From positions 1-57,872 of the forward strand of contig JAEUHG010000164.1 of the NCBI GenBank assembly GCA_016795425.1: a stretch of 57,872 bases of DNA, read 5' to 3'. Below, one piece after another: positions 49,941 through 57,872 of the stretch. Under the pieces are notes generated by a model. It was not told where the DNA came from, did no database searches, and saw only the letters and a list, made by a program, of their open reading frames with translations. Source of the stretch: Verrucomicrobiales bacterium (GTDB lineage Bacteria; Verrucomicrobiota; Verrucomicrobiia; Limisphaerales; CAIMTB01). Position 1 is the stretch's first letter. Every line of letters begins with the position of its first letter. Both the position numbers and the translations under genes were made by a program.

Positions 49941-50990
49941 ATGAAAACGAAACGAACTCTGCTCAGCCGTACCCTCACCTTCATCATTCTCGGTGTTTCG
50001 GTTATCAACACCACGGCCGCCGATGCCACCCTCAACCTCGACGCGGCACCACCGGTGGTCATCAAGACATTCCCCATTGCCGGCGCCGTTGATGTCGACC
50101 CTTCGCTTACCCAACTCTCAGTCACCTTCAGCAAACCCATGGCCGACGGGAGTTGGTCCTGGTCGACCTGGGGCGACAGCACGTTTCCGGAAACCACCGG
50201 AAAGCCAAGCTACCTCCCGGATGGCAGGACCTGCGTGCTGCCGGTGAAACTGGAGCCGGGCAGGTTTTACGCGACGTGGCTTAACTCCGAAAAATTCCGG
50301 AACTTCAAGGACTCCAGCGGCACGCCCGCCGTTCCCTACCTGCTGACCTTCAAGACCGCCGAGTCCGGCGGTCCCGCCAAGCCGTCCGCCAAGGCTGCAC
50401 CCGTCGCCGCGGACTTGGCGAAGCTCAACGACGACCAGCGGGCGGTGCTGAATTGGACCGACCGCCAATTCCGCGGCTTCTTTGACGCGCGCAACTTCGA
50501 TGATTGGACCGACAAGGATCGTGCCGATCTCGAAGCCCGGGCCATCGACGCGCTCAGTGGTCCGGTCAATCGCGAATACTACCAGGCGATCAACACCCTC
50601 GCCGCCCTTCGATCCACCAAGGCCCTGCCGAAATTGCGCGCCCTGGCGTTCGACCGGCGCGAGAAGGACAATCGCGATCGCTGGATGGCCATTCGAGCCC
50701 TGGGCTTTCTCCAGGATCGCGCCTCCGTCCCCGAATTGGTGCACCTCACCTACCACGGCAACTCCAACACCCGCTGGTGGGCCCAGATCACCCTGGTTCG
50801 CATCACCGGTCAGAATTTTGGATCCGATTGGCAGTCGTGGGGCAAATGGTGGAACGACCAAGGATCAAAACCCGCCTTTGAACCGCAGATCATCCGATGG
50901 TGGAGCGGCCAGGCGGAACCGGATCAACTGGCCAACAGCCTCGCCGAAAGCGATAGGAAATTCCTGGAAAGCATCCGACCCAAAGCGTGA
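49941..50990 (+). CDS. Secreted protein with Ig-like (Big_5) and HEAT-type domains
   Basis: The signal peptide (RTLTFIILGVSVINTTAA) precedes a domain that closely matches the C-terminal domain of the adjacent kinase; about half the residues agree by eye (PPVVIKTFPIAGAVDV, VTFSKPM, PETTG, DGRT, LPVKLEPGRFYA). After an Ala/Lys linker (about residues 150-170) comes a helical part with HEAT-like units (YYQAINTLAALRSTKALPKLRALAF, WMAIRALGFLQDRASVPELVHL) ending in Trp-rich WAQITLVRITGQNFGSDWQSWGKWW. No enzyme motif is visible. The shared domain and the position directly downstream suggest that it belongs to the kinase pathway as partner, competitor or output; this is inference. Confidence 0.88.
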   Translation: MKTKRTLLSRTLTFIILGVSVINTTAADATLNLDAAPPVVIKTFPIAGAVDVDPSLTQLSVTFSKPMADGSWSWSTWGDSTFPETTGKPSYLPDGRTCVLPVKLEPGRFYATWLNSEKFRNFKDSSGTPAVPYLLTFKTAESGGPAKPSAKAAPVAADLAKLNDDQRAVLNWTDRQFRGFFDARNFDDWTDKDRADLEARAIDALSGPVNREYYQAINTLAALRSTKALPKLRALAFDRREKDNRDRWMAIRALGFLQDRASVPELVHLTYHGNSNTRWWAQITLVRITGQNFGSDWQSWGKWWNDQGSKPAFEPQIIRWWSGQAEPDQLANSLAESDRKFLESIRPKA

Positions 50991-51048
50991 GGGGCATTCC
51001 GTCCCGGCTCACGTTGTCCAAACCGAGTGAACTCCTTCATCGTACATC

Positions 51049-51309
51049 ATGAGCGTCCTGCAGCGATGCCTGCGACTTGTCTTGCCAGAGTTGTGGTTCG
51101 ATGACCTGCGCCACCGCTCGGAGGCCTGGCGGATTTGGTGCTGCACCTGCGGGACATCGCGCTCCGTCTGGGAAGCAGGCGGCGTCCGCTGGTTTGCGGC
51201 CTCGGTCGGAAAACGAACCCTTGGATTTTGCAGTGCGTGTCACCGAATCCGTCTCATTCGGTACTCCCGCTCACCGGGTCCCATCCACCGGCAGGTTGCC
51301 CACCATTAG
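51049..51309 (+). CDS. Small zinc-ribbon-like protein
   Basis: An 86-residue frame has two CxxC pairs, C31/C34 (CCTC) and C61/C64 (CSAC), 27 residues apart, as in a zinc ribbon. The segment between them, with SRSVWEAGGVRW and ASVGKRTLGF, is ordered and Trp/Gly-rich rather than random. The N-terminus has a short amphipathic stretch. It ends 39 bp inside the convergent helical-repeat gene. No specific family is known to me, and no strong ribosome site precedes the ATG, so this is a moderate call. Confidence 0.5.
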   Translation: MSVLQRCLRLVLPELWFDDLRHRSEAWRIWCCTCGTSRSVWEAGGVRWFAASVGKRTLGFCSACHRIRLIRYSRSPGPIHRQVAHH

Positions 51310-52620
51310 CCGCGCCCGAATCGAGTCGGGCAAACCCTGCTGCACCGCCAACCACTCGCGTGCGACCGTTGCGTCGACGGTCAGCCATTCCTCCACCGCG
51401 CGTTCCATCTGCAAGGTGCGGCTTCGTGGCTCGCGAATATCGGCCGCCCAAATCACCGCTGAAGCCGGGTCCCAAGGAATCAATTTCTCCACAAAGGCGG
51501 CCACCGATGCATCCCGCGTCGATCCCGGCGGCAACGAATTCAACCACGTCGCCGCCTTCTCCGAATCCTGATCGCTCCACAACCGCACCAACTCCGCACC
51601 CGCCGTTTCAGCGAGTTCACCCCCGGGAAAGGCCGCCACCCAGGCCCCCGCCGTTCGCGGATCCGTCTGGGCCCAGCGCTGAACAATCGAAACCACGGCA
51701 TCGTTCTGCGCCCTCCCCGGTCTCAGCGTCTGCACCGCCCTGGCCGCCGCCGTCCATGGATCTTGATCCCCCCAGGTCGCTAACACCTCCGACAACACTC
51801 GCTCGCGAAGCGGACTGTCCGGAATCTCGGCAGCCCATTCCGCGGCGGCTTCCGGATTCCTCGATGCCCATTGATTGGCCGCAAATCTCAGAACGCTTTC
51901 GCGTTCCGAGATGGCTGGCAGGTCCAAAGCCACTGCCAACGCCTTCTCCGGCTCGCGCTCAGCCCATTCATAGAGCGCGTGCTCCATCGCCGGCGCACGA
52001 TCTGCCTCATCCGGAAGCGATCGCGCCCAGTTCAGCGCCGCATCCATGTCCTTTCGCGCCCATCCTCGCGCCACATCCGCCATGGCCTCCGACCGCATCT
52101 CGCCGGCCGACATCCGTCGAATCCAGTCCGATGCCGCCTGCGGACGTGTCTCCGCCCAATGCTGAAGCAGAGTGCTACGAAGATGACGCCCCGATTCCGC
52201 ACAGCTGGGATCGGTGAGAACGGCGGCGGCGGCGGCAAATTCGGATTCCTTCAGGCTGCCTACCCAGGCACCCGGTCCCGGAGCCTGATGGGTGGAATCC
52301 TCCGCCGGATTCGTTCGCGCGAGGTACGCCACGATGCGCGCCTCCATCGGATTCGGCGCTGGCCGATTCGAATCCCCTCCCTGCGTCGCTCGCATCGGAG
52401 GCGAATTCGCTTCCCCGGTCGGGGATGGCATCGTCGACGGGATCAATTCCGACGCCAGGATCTCCCGATGTGGGTCCTGGGCAAGCCTTGGCGTTTCATG
52501 GGACTCCGCCAACGCGGCGCCAATGCGCTCCGGCGCCATCCGGCGCGCCCAGGCTGCGGCAGCCCAGGCCACGCCGATGGCAAGTACGGCACCAAGACCG
52601 AGGTGAATCCACCTTCTCAC
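51271..52620 (-). CDS. Membrane-anchored helical-repeat protein
   Basis: The start is a GTG that overlaps the TGA stop of the adhesin gene (GTGA), so translation is probably coupled. A signal anchor (IHLGLGAVLAIGVAWAAAAWA) is followed by a Pro/Ser-rich linker to about residue 110. From about 125 to 430 the protein is made of units of roughly 33-36 residues of the form A-x-W-(3)-P-(4)-R-(2)-A-(3)-V-x-x-x-W-(2)-x-D-P, for example AALNWARSLPDEADRAPAME and TAGAWVAAFPGGELAETAGA. This is a TPR/HEAT-like alpha-solenoid seen in many Verrucomicrobia. It should bind other proteins; the coupling to the adhesin gene suggests a role in that protein's export or assembly. Confidence 0.8.
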   Translation of the reverse strand: MRRWIHLGLGAVLAIGVAWAAAAWARRMAPERIGAALAESHETPRLAQDPHREILASELIPSTMPSPTGEANSPPMRATQGGDSNRPAPNPMEARIVAYLARTNPAEDSTHQAPGPGAWVGSLKESEFAAAAAVLTDPSCAESGRHLRSTLLQHWAETRPQAASDWIRRMSAGEMRSEAMADVARGWARKDMDAALNWARSLPDEADRAPAMEHALYEWAEREPEKALAVALDLPAISERESVLRFAANQWASRNPEAAAEWAAEIPDSPLRERVLSEVLATWGDQDPWTAAARAVQTLRPGRAQNDAVVSIVQRWAQTDPRTAGAWVAAFPGGELAETAGAELVRLWSDQDSEKAATWLNSLPPGSTRDASVAAFVEKLIPWDPASAVIWAADIREPRSRTLQMERAVEEWLTVDATVAREWLAVQQGLPDSIRARLMVGNLPVDGTR

Positions 52621-55600
52621 GGTGTGGCCGTGACGTTGTTGAACGTGGCCCCGCAGACCACGCCGTTGTCATGGCTGGTCACCGCCAGCCCGATATACAC
52701 GCTCGAACCCATCGAGATACTCACCGACCCGATTTGACTCCACGAACTTCCATTAGAGGATCGATAGGCCGTAAACGTGCTGCTGCTCCTCACGATCTTC
52801 ACCCAGTACGGCGCCGTCGGCCCAGCCACGTTGTTGTTGTAGCTGGTGCCCCGGGTCGACTTCCGATACTGGAAGGCCGCTCCATTCTCCGGGGTAATGA
52901 AGACCGAAGCGTGTTTGGAACCGGAACTTAGCGTCTCGCGAATCATCACGCCGGCTTTCGCCCACGGATGGGTGCCGTCGACTCCGGTCACACGCGCCAC
53001 GACGCTGCAGTTCCCGCTCGCCGTCTGGTACACGAACTGGAATCCATCCTCCGTGTTCCAGATGTCTTCGCCCGAACCGTTCGCCGTGAAGATGCCACTC
53101 GCGTGACTCGCTCCACCGCCCAGTGCGACGCTGCCGATGTCCGAGCAGTTCCACGGACTCGGCAGACCGCTGGATGGAATGGCCGACACCTCGGAGGAGT
53201 TAGGCGACTCGACTCCATTCACAATCGCGGAGATGACGTAGTAGTACACTGTCCCGTTGGCCGCCGTGGAATCGACGTAAGAGGGGGTCGTGACTCCACT
53301 CTGAAGAACCGCATAGGACCCACAGGAACTGGTCGATCGCTTGACTTTGTAGCTCGAGGCGCCCGCCGCCGCGTTCCACTGCAGGCTGACCTGATTGTTC
53401 CCGGCCTGGGCTGTCAGCCCGGTCGGAGCCCCGCCCACAATGGCCACGCTCCAGGTGGCCGACGCGCTCACTACTGGCAAGGAGGCGGGCGGATGCCCGT
53501 AGGCCGTCGCCGTGGTCGACAACGGATTCGGATCGCCCGATTTCACGGTATACATCTTCTCGATGACGTAGCTCGCGCCGGGAACTACCGGCGTCTGATG
53601 CCAGATCTCGCCGCCAAAGAGCGGGTCGCTGACACTCATTCCGCCATAGAGACAAGTGTTGCCCGTATTGGCCACCTCGTATCGAAGGGTGATGGTCTGT
53701 CCAGGCATCGCCGTCGCCGGCCCTGTCTTTACCAGGGACACTCCAGGCGCCGTGCCGGTGTAACCGAAGTTCAAGCCCGTCTTCGCTTGGCCGGAGGCCA
53801 GGGCCACGGTCGACTTCCCATCGAAACTACTATCAGGATCCTCAGTGAGTTGGTAGCTCGCCAGCGGCACCACGACGACCGTGTAACTCGCCGCCGAAAG
53901 ATCCGTGAACGAATAGGCACCCGTCGATGATGTGGTCGCCGTCTTGATTACAGCTCCAGAACTGTTCTTCAGCTGGACGGTGAACCCGCTCAGACCCACA
54001 TCGCCCGACAAGCCGCCATCCGCATTGCAGTCGCGCATGACATTGCCCGCGATGGAACCGTTGCTTGTCGAACCCGACCCGCCGCTCTGGCAGATGTCGA
54101 GTGATGCGATCTTGAACCGATCGTCCGGAGTAGTGTCGCCCGGCCAGGCGGCAATGACCATCGCGTTCCCGATGATCTCACCAGAGTTCACGTCCGCCCA
54201 ACGCGTGGAACCATTTCCAGCCAGACTCGTTTCGGTGTAGGCAAATCCGCCGAGCACCGAGTCGTTAAGCGTGAGATGGTTGTTATAGGGATCACCAAAA
54301 CTGCCCACCCAGACCTGCAGGTCGCTGTCGGTGATCACGTATCCCAGGTAGATCCGATTCAAAACCACTGGCTTCGAGAACTCGAAGAGGACGTAATTGT
54401 CGCGGTCGATGTTGTCGACCACGTGTCGGCTGCTACTGCCATCACCCTCACTCGAGTCCGTCACTCCCAGGCCACCGCTGTAGGCGCCAAGGAAGCCGGG
54501 GGCCCAGGTGCCTGCGGATTTGGTCCGACTGAAGGCGCTCACCCGCACGGAAACGCCGTCCGCCGTAAAGGTTCGGATGTTGCCATCCGTCCCATCGGTC
54601 GCACTGCTGCCGTTGAAGGTCAGCGTTGATGGCGTGCACTCCGGCGCCGCCGGAAGGAAGACACCCGCATCCCAGGTGTTGTCCACTTCCTCAGCGCTCA
54701 ACGAAAACACGTCGGTGGTGCCCGTTGCTTCGTCCGCGTCGCTGTCCGAGGCGTCCGAGTTCGGACTCGATGTGGATGGGCTGAAGACAAACCCGGTCGG
54801 AAGTCCGGAGAACTCCAGGTAATAGTCACCCGGAGGAACGGCGAAGGTGAAGAGTCCGCCGCCCGCGGTGGTGGTCGTAGCCACGAGGGTGTCGTCGGAC
54901 GCGTAATACAGCTCAACAGTGACGCCATCGATGCCGGATTCGCCGGTATCCTGAACGCCATCCATGTTCGCATCATTCCACACCCGGTCGCCGACCTGGG
55001 CCAGTGAAGTGACCGGTTGGCAGAGGTCCAGAGACGCCAGCTTGAACTGGTCATCCGGACTGGATTCACCCATCCAAGACGCGATGACCACTGCGTTTCC
55101 AACCACCTCGCCAGCGTTGAGGTCTGCCCAGCGCGCCCCGGATCCGGGCGCCATATTCACCTCGGAATGCCCGAAGCTGCTCAGCAGCGTGTCGTTGAGC
55201 GTGAGATGATTGTTGTAGGGATCCGCGAAGGTACCGATCCAGACGGATAAATCGCTGTCGGCGATGACATATCCGAGATAAGCCCGATTCAGGACCACGG
55301 GCTGACTGAACTCGAGCAGGATGAAGTTGTCGCGGTCGATATTGTCGACCACATGCCGACTGCTGCTGCCGTCCCCTTCTCCGCTGTCAGTCACACCCAG
55401 ACCACCGGCAAACACTCCAAGGAACGCCGGACTCCAACTCGCACCTGTCTTGGTTCGACTGAACGCGCTGGCCTTCACTGAAATGCCGCCGGCACTAAAG
55501 GTCCGAATGTTGCCGTCCGTGCCGTCAGTTGCACTGCTGCCGCTAAAGGTCAGTGTGGCCGGAACACATTCGGGCTCCGGAGGCAGATAGATGCCCGCGT

Positions 55601-57872
55601 CCCAACTCGGATCACTCTCGCCCGCCACAAGTACGGTGTCGTCGGTCCGACCAGTACCGGGATTGACATCACTATCGGCCGGATCGGATGACGCGCCCGG
55701 TGTCGACGAAGTGAACACGTAGTCGGTCGGCAACCCGACGAACTTCACGAAGTAAGTTCCCGGCGTCGCGGTGAAACCGTAGAAGCCTCCCGTTGCGGTG
55801 ACCGTCGTAGCCACGAGCGCACCGTCGGAACTTCGGTGAAGTTCCACCGTGATTCCATCAACTCCCGACTCGCCGTTGTCCTGAATGCCGTTTCCATTGG
55901 CATCATCCCAAACCCAATCACCCAAAGTCGCCGGCTGATACATCCCGGCATCCCAGGTGAGATCAATCTCACCCGAAGCCAATGTGGTGGATGTCGTCCA
56001 TCCACTGGCGACGTCCGCATCGCTGTCGTTGGCATCCGGGATCCCCGAGGGTGTCGATGGACTCCGCACAAAACCCTCAGGTAGACTGCTAAACCTCACG
56101 TAATAGTCACCCGGTTGCACGGTGAACTGGTACTGTCCACCGTCGGCAGTCGAGGCCGTGGCCATTACCGCCTGATCGACCGAGCGAATGAGCTCAATGC
56201 TGATGCCGTCAATGCCGCTCTCGTCGGCATCTCGGATGCCGTTCGCATTCAGATCATTCCAGGCCCGGCCTCCGATCTTCGCCAACGCATAGATGCCAGC
56301 ATCCCAAGCCAGGTCGTTCTCTCCCGCTACCAGAGTCGTTCGGTCAGTCCGACCCGTTCCCGGGTCCGCATCGCTGTCATTGGGATCTGAGGCAGCGCTC
56401 ATCGTCGAGGTTGTGAAGACAAAGTCGGACGGCAGCTGCGTGAACCGCAGATAGTAGTCACCAGGCAGCACGACGAAACTGAACAATCCACCTCCCGCTG
56501 TCGTCGCGGTGCCGGCCAGGGTTTCGTCCAATGCCCGGTAAAGTTCAACCGTAACACCGTCCACCCCAGTTTCTCCGACATCCTGCACGCCATTCTGGTT
56601 GGCGTCATTCCAGACCCAATCACCAACGGTCGCGGGCCGGTAGATCCCAGCGTCCCACGTCGGGTCACTCACTCCAGCGGCGAAGAACATCGCCTCCGTC
56701 CGGCCTGTTGTCGGGTCCGCATCGCTATCCAGTGCATCGGATCCGCCACCGGATGTCGACGGGCTGAAAGAGTAGCCCGACGGCAACGTCGAGAACCGGA
56801 CATAGTAGCTGCCTTCAGGAACCGCGAAGCCATACAAACCGCCGCCCGACGTTGTCGTTGTGCCGATCAGCGCATCATCCGACGCGCGGAAGAGTTCGAC
56901 GGTCACACCGTCAACGCTGAGTTCGTCACCGTCCTGAACTCCGTTCGCATTGATGTCGTTCCAAACCCAATCACCAATGATGGTCGGTTGATAGATTCCT
57001 GCGTCCCATGATGAATCAACAGCTCCCGCCACCAAGGTGAATACGTCCGTTCTCCCAGTTCCGACTGCTGCATCGCTGTCGCCCGAATCGCTTTCTGCCG
57101 ATGGCGTCGAGGGAACAAAGACAAACCCTGTCGGCAATCCGCTGAACTTCAGGTAATAGGTTCCAGGGGCTACGGCGATCGAATATAGTCCTCCGTCCGC
57201 CGTGGTCACCGTTCCGGCCAGGGTATCGTCGACACTACGAAATAGTTCGACGGTCACCCCATCGACTCCCGCTTCGCCACCTTCCTGAATGCCGTTGGCA
57301 TTCGCATCGTTCCACACCAGGTCGCCCACTGTGGCTCGTTGGAAGATACCTGCATCCCAGTTGGTATCGTTGGCTCCCGCCACCAACGCGATGACATCTG
57401 TCTTGCCGGTGGTCGCAGTCGCATCGCTGTCGCCGGAGTCGGACACGGCCGACGCCGTCGATGGACTGAACACAAAGCCCGAAGGTAGTCCACTGAACTT
57501 CAGGTAGTATGAGCCAGGCACCGTGGTGAACGAATACTGGCCTCCGCCAGCCGTGGTCGTCGTTCCGACGAGCGTGTCGTCAGCACCGCGGAACAACTCG
57601 ACGGTCACGCCGTCGACTCCGATTTCGCTGCCATCCTGAATGCCGTCCGCGTTCGCGTCGTTCCACACCAGGTCGCCGACCGTCGCCGGTTGATAGATCC
57701 CAGCATCCCAATTGACATCATTCGCACCGGCAGCCAGCACGATCGCGTCCGTCTTCCCCGTCGTCGCGTTCGCATCGCTGTCGCCGGAGTCGGACACGGC
57801 CGACGCCGTCGATGGACTGAACACAAAGCCCGACGGCAATCCGCTGAACTTCACGTAGTACGCACCTGGCAC
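52617..57872 (-). CDS. Giant secreted SdrD/Cna-B repeat adhesin, 5' part outside the window
   Basis: The frame is open to the right edge of the window, so the N-terminus is missing; 1751 residues are visible. From the right, seven or so SdrD B-like (Cna-B fold) repeats of about 120 residues each begin with words such as VGDLVWNDANADGIQDG. Two long insert domains (about 55545-55015 and 54650-54075; DGTDGNIRTFSAGG, SSRHVVDNIDRDN) flank one more repeat and resemble ectodomains of PEP-CTERM proteins. A further Cna-B-like domain, a DUF11-like domain (PGQTITLRYEVANTGN), an FN3 domain and a concanavalin/DUF1349-like C-terminal domain follow. The chain ends in CGATFNNVTATP, with no PEP-CTERM or LPXTG tail. 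The likely role is adhesion or surface layer. Confidence 0.92.
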   Translation of the reverse strand: MPGAYYVKFSGLPSGFVFSPSTASAVSDSGDSDANATTGKTDAIVLAAGANDVNWDAGIYQPATVGDLVWNDANADGIQDGSEIGVDGVTVELFRGADDTLVGTTTTAGGGQYSFTTVPGSYYLKFSGLPSGFVFSPSTASAVSDSGDSDATATTGKTDVIALVAGANDTNWDAGIFQRATVGDLVWNDANANGIQEGGEAGVDGVTVELFRSVDDTLAGTVTTADGGLYSIAVAPGTYYLKFSGLPTGFVFVPSTPSAESDSGDSDAAVGTGRTDVFTLVAGAVDSSWDAGIYQPTIIGDWVWNDINANGVQDGDELSVDGVTVELFRASDDALIGTTTTSGGGLYGFAVPEGSYYVRFSTLPSGYSFSPSTSGGGSDALDSDADPTTGRTEAMFFAAGVSDPTWDAGIYRPATVGDWVWNDANQNGVQDVGETGVDGVTVELYRALDETLAGTATTAGGGLFSFVVLPGDYYLRFTQLPSDFVFTTSTMSAASDPNDSDADPGTGRTDRTTLVAGENDLAWDAGIYALAKIGGRAWNDLNANGIRDADESGIDGISIELIRSVDQAVMATASTADGGQYQFTVQPGDYYVRFSSLPEGFVRSPSTPSGIPDANDSDADVASGWTTSTTLASGEIDLTWDAGMYQPATLGDWVWDDANGNGIQDNGESGVDGITVELHRSSDGALVATTVTATGGFYGFTATPGTYFVKFVGLPTDYVFTSSTPGASSDPADSDVNPGTGRTDDTVLVAGESDPSWDAGIYLPPEPECVPATLTFSGSSATDGTDGNIRTFSAGGISVKASAFSRTKTGASWSPAFLGVFAGGLGVTDSGEGDGSSSRHVVDNIDRDNFILLEFSQPVVLNRAYLGYVIADSDLSVWIGTFADPYNNHLTLNDTLLSSFGHSEVNMAPGSGARWADLNAGEVVGNAVVIASWMGESSPDDQFKLASLDLCQPVTSLAQVGDRVWNDANMDGVQDTGESGIDGVTVELYYASDDTLVATTTTAGGGLFTFAVPPGDYYLEFSGLPTGFVFSPSTSSPNSDASDSDADEATGTTDVFSLSAEEVDNTWDAGVFLPAAPECTPSTLTFNGSSATDGTDGNIRTFTADGVSVRVSAFSRTKSAGTWAPGFLGAYSGGLGVTDSSEGDGSSSRHVVDNIDRDNYVLFEFSKPVVLNRIYLGYVITDSDLQVWVGSFGDPYNNHLTLNDSVLGGFAYTETSLAGNGSTRWADVNSGEIIGNAMVIAAWPGDTTPDDRFKIASLDICQSGGSGSTSNGSIAGNVMRDCNADGGLSGDVGLSGFTVQLKNSSGAVIKTATTSSTGAYSFTDLSAASYTVVVVPLASYQLTEDPDSSFDGKSTVALASGQAKTGLNFGYTGTAPGVSLVKTGPATAMPGQTITLRYEVANTGNTCLYGGMSVSDPLFGGEIWHQTPVVPGASYVIEKMYTVKSGDPNPLSTTATAYGHPPASLPVVSASATWSVAIVGGAPTGLTAQAGNNQVSLQWNAAAGASSYKVKRSTSSCGSYAVLQSGVTTPSYVDSTAANGTVYYYVISAIVNGVESPNSSEVSAIPSSGLPSPWNCSDIGSVALGGGASHASGIFTANGSGEDIWNTEDGFQFVYQTASGNCSVVARVTGVDGTHPWAKAGVMIRETLSSGSKHASVFITPENGAAFQYRKSTRGTSYNNNVAGPTAPYWVKIVRSSSTFTAYRSSNGSSWSQIGSVSISMGSSVYIGLAVTSHDNGVVCGATFNNVTATP
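55561..57872 (-). repeat. In-gene tandem repeats of about 360 bp
   Basis: The SdrD-type units of the adhesin gene recur with a period close to 360 bp (120 codons). Two units near the right edge are almost identical at the DNA level: 57405-57500 matches 57765-57860 with only a few changes. The units nearer 55561 are more diverged. This gradient suggests recent unequal recombination or gene conversion at the right-hand end, and such a region is prone to assembly collapse. Confidence 0.85.

Overview
The window looks like a high-GC chromosome segment from a Verrucomicrobiota bacterium, probably of the subdivision 3 type (Pedosphaera/Limisphaera-like). No rRNA gene is present, so this is inferred from gene content: a membrane-bound-dehydrogenase/HEAT/haem protein of the kind expanded in the PVC group, an exosortase with an EpsI partner, DUF1080-type proteins, paired ECF sigma factor and Ser/Thr kinase, many large secreted proteins, and palindrome-bearing dispersed intergenic repeats. 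I saw no tRNA, rRNA, CRISPR array, phage or transposase gene.

Region 1 (1-16000) is a surface-polysaccharide and exosortase locus. After a terminator for an upstream gene come exosortase, EpsI-like protein and a polyprenyl-phosphate sugar transferase on the + strand. Facing them on the - strand is a likely operon of GT4 glycosyltransferase, outer-membrane beta-barrel, Wzc-type tyrosine kinase, Wza-type export lipoprotein and an FHA membrane protein. Between the two lie a secreted PVC cytochrome-type protein and an orphan GrdB-like protein. A TlpA-type oxidoreductase and an unknown secreted protein follow.

Region 2 (16000-43100) is rich in secreted and carbohydrate-active proteins: two beta-helix proteins, an oligogalacturonate-lyase-like propeller, a SulP-STAS-cNMP transporter, an alpha/beta hydrolase beside an S9 peptidase, a Kelch/Ig protein, a LamG-like protein, a sugar isomerase/epimerase-like protein, two GH78-type rhamnosidase-like proteins, a DUF1080 protein, a WYL regulator and a lamin-tail protein. 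Together they suggest use of rhamnose- and galacturonate-containing plant or algal polysaccharide. No TonB/SusCD transport pair is visible.

Region 3 (43100-51000) has an M16 peptidase pair followed by an ECF sigma factor, a Ser/Thr kinase with a C-terminal Ig-like domain, and a secreted HEAT-type protein that starts with a close relative of that same Ig-like domain. This trio is the best candidate for a little-described signalling unit.

Region 4 (51000-57872) holds a small zinc-ribbon-like protein, a helical-repeat membrane protein, and the 3' part of a giant SdrD/Cna-B repeat adhesin that runs off the window. The adhesin stop and the repeat-protein start overlap.

Three families of dispersed or tandem intergenic repeats, most with perfect hairpins, occur at 27.5, 35.7-36.2, 41.0, 43.1, 45.2 and 49.8 kb. 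Several secreted proteins also end in a similar C-terminal module (a W-containing strand, a GPW-like turn, then FYRL/FFRL), which may be a shared secretion or surface tag.
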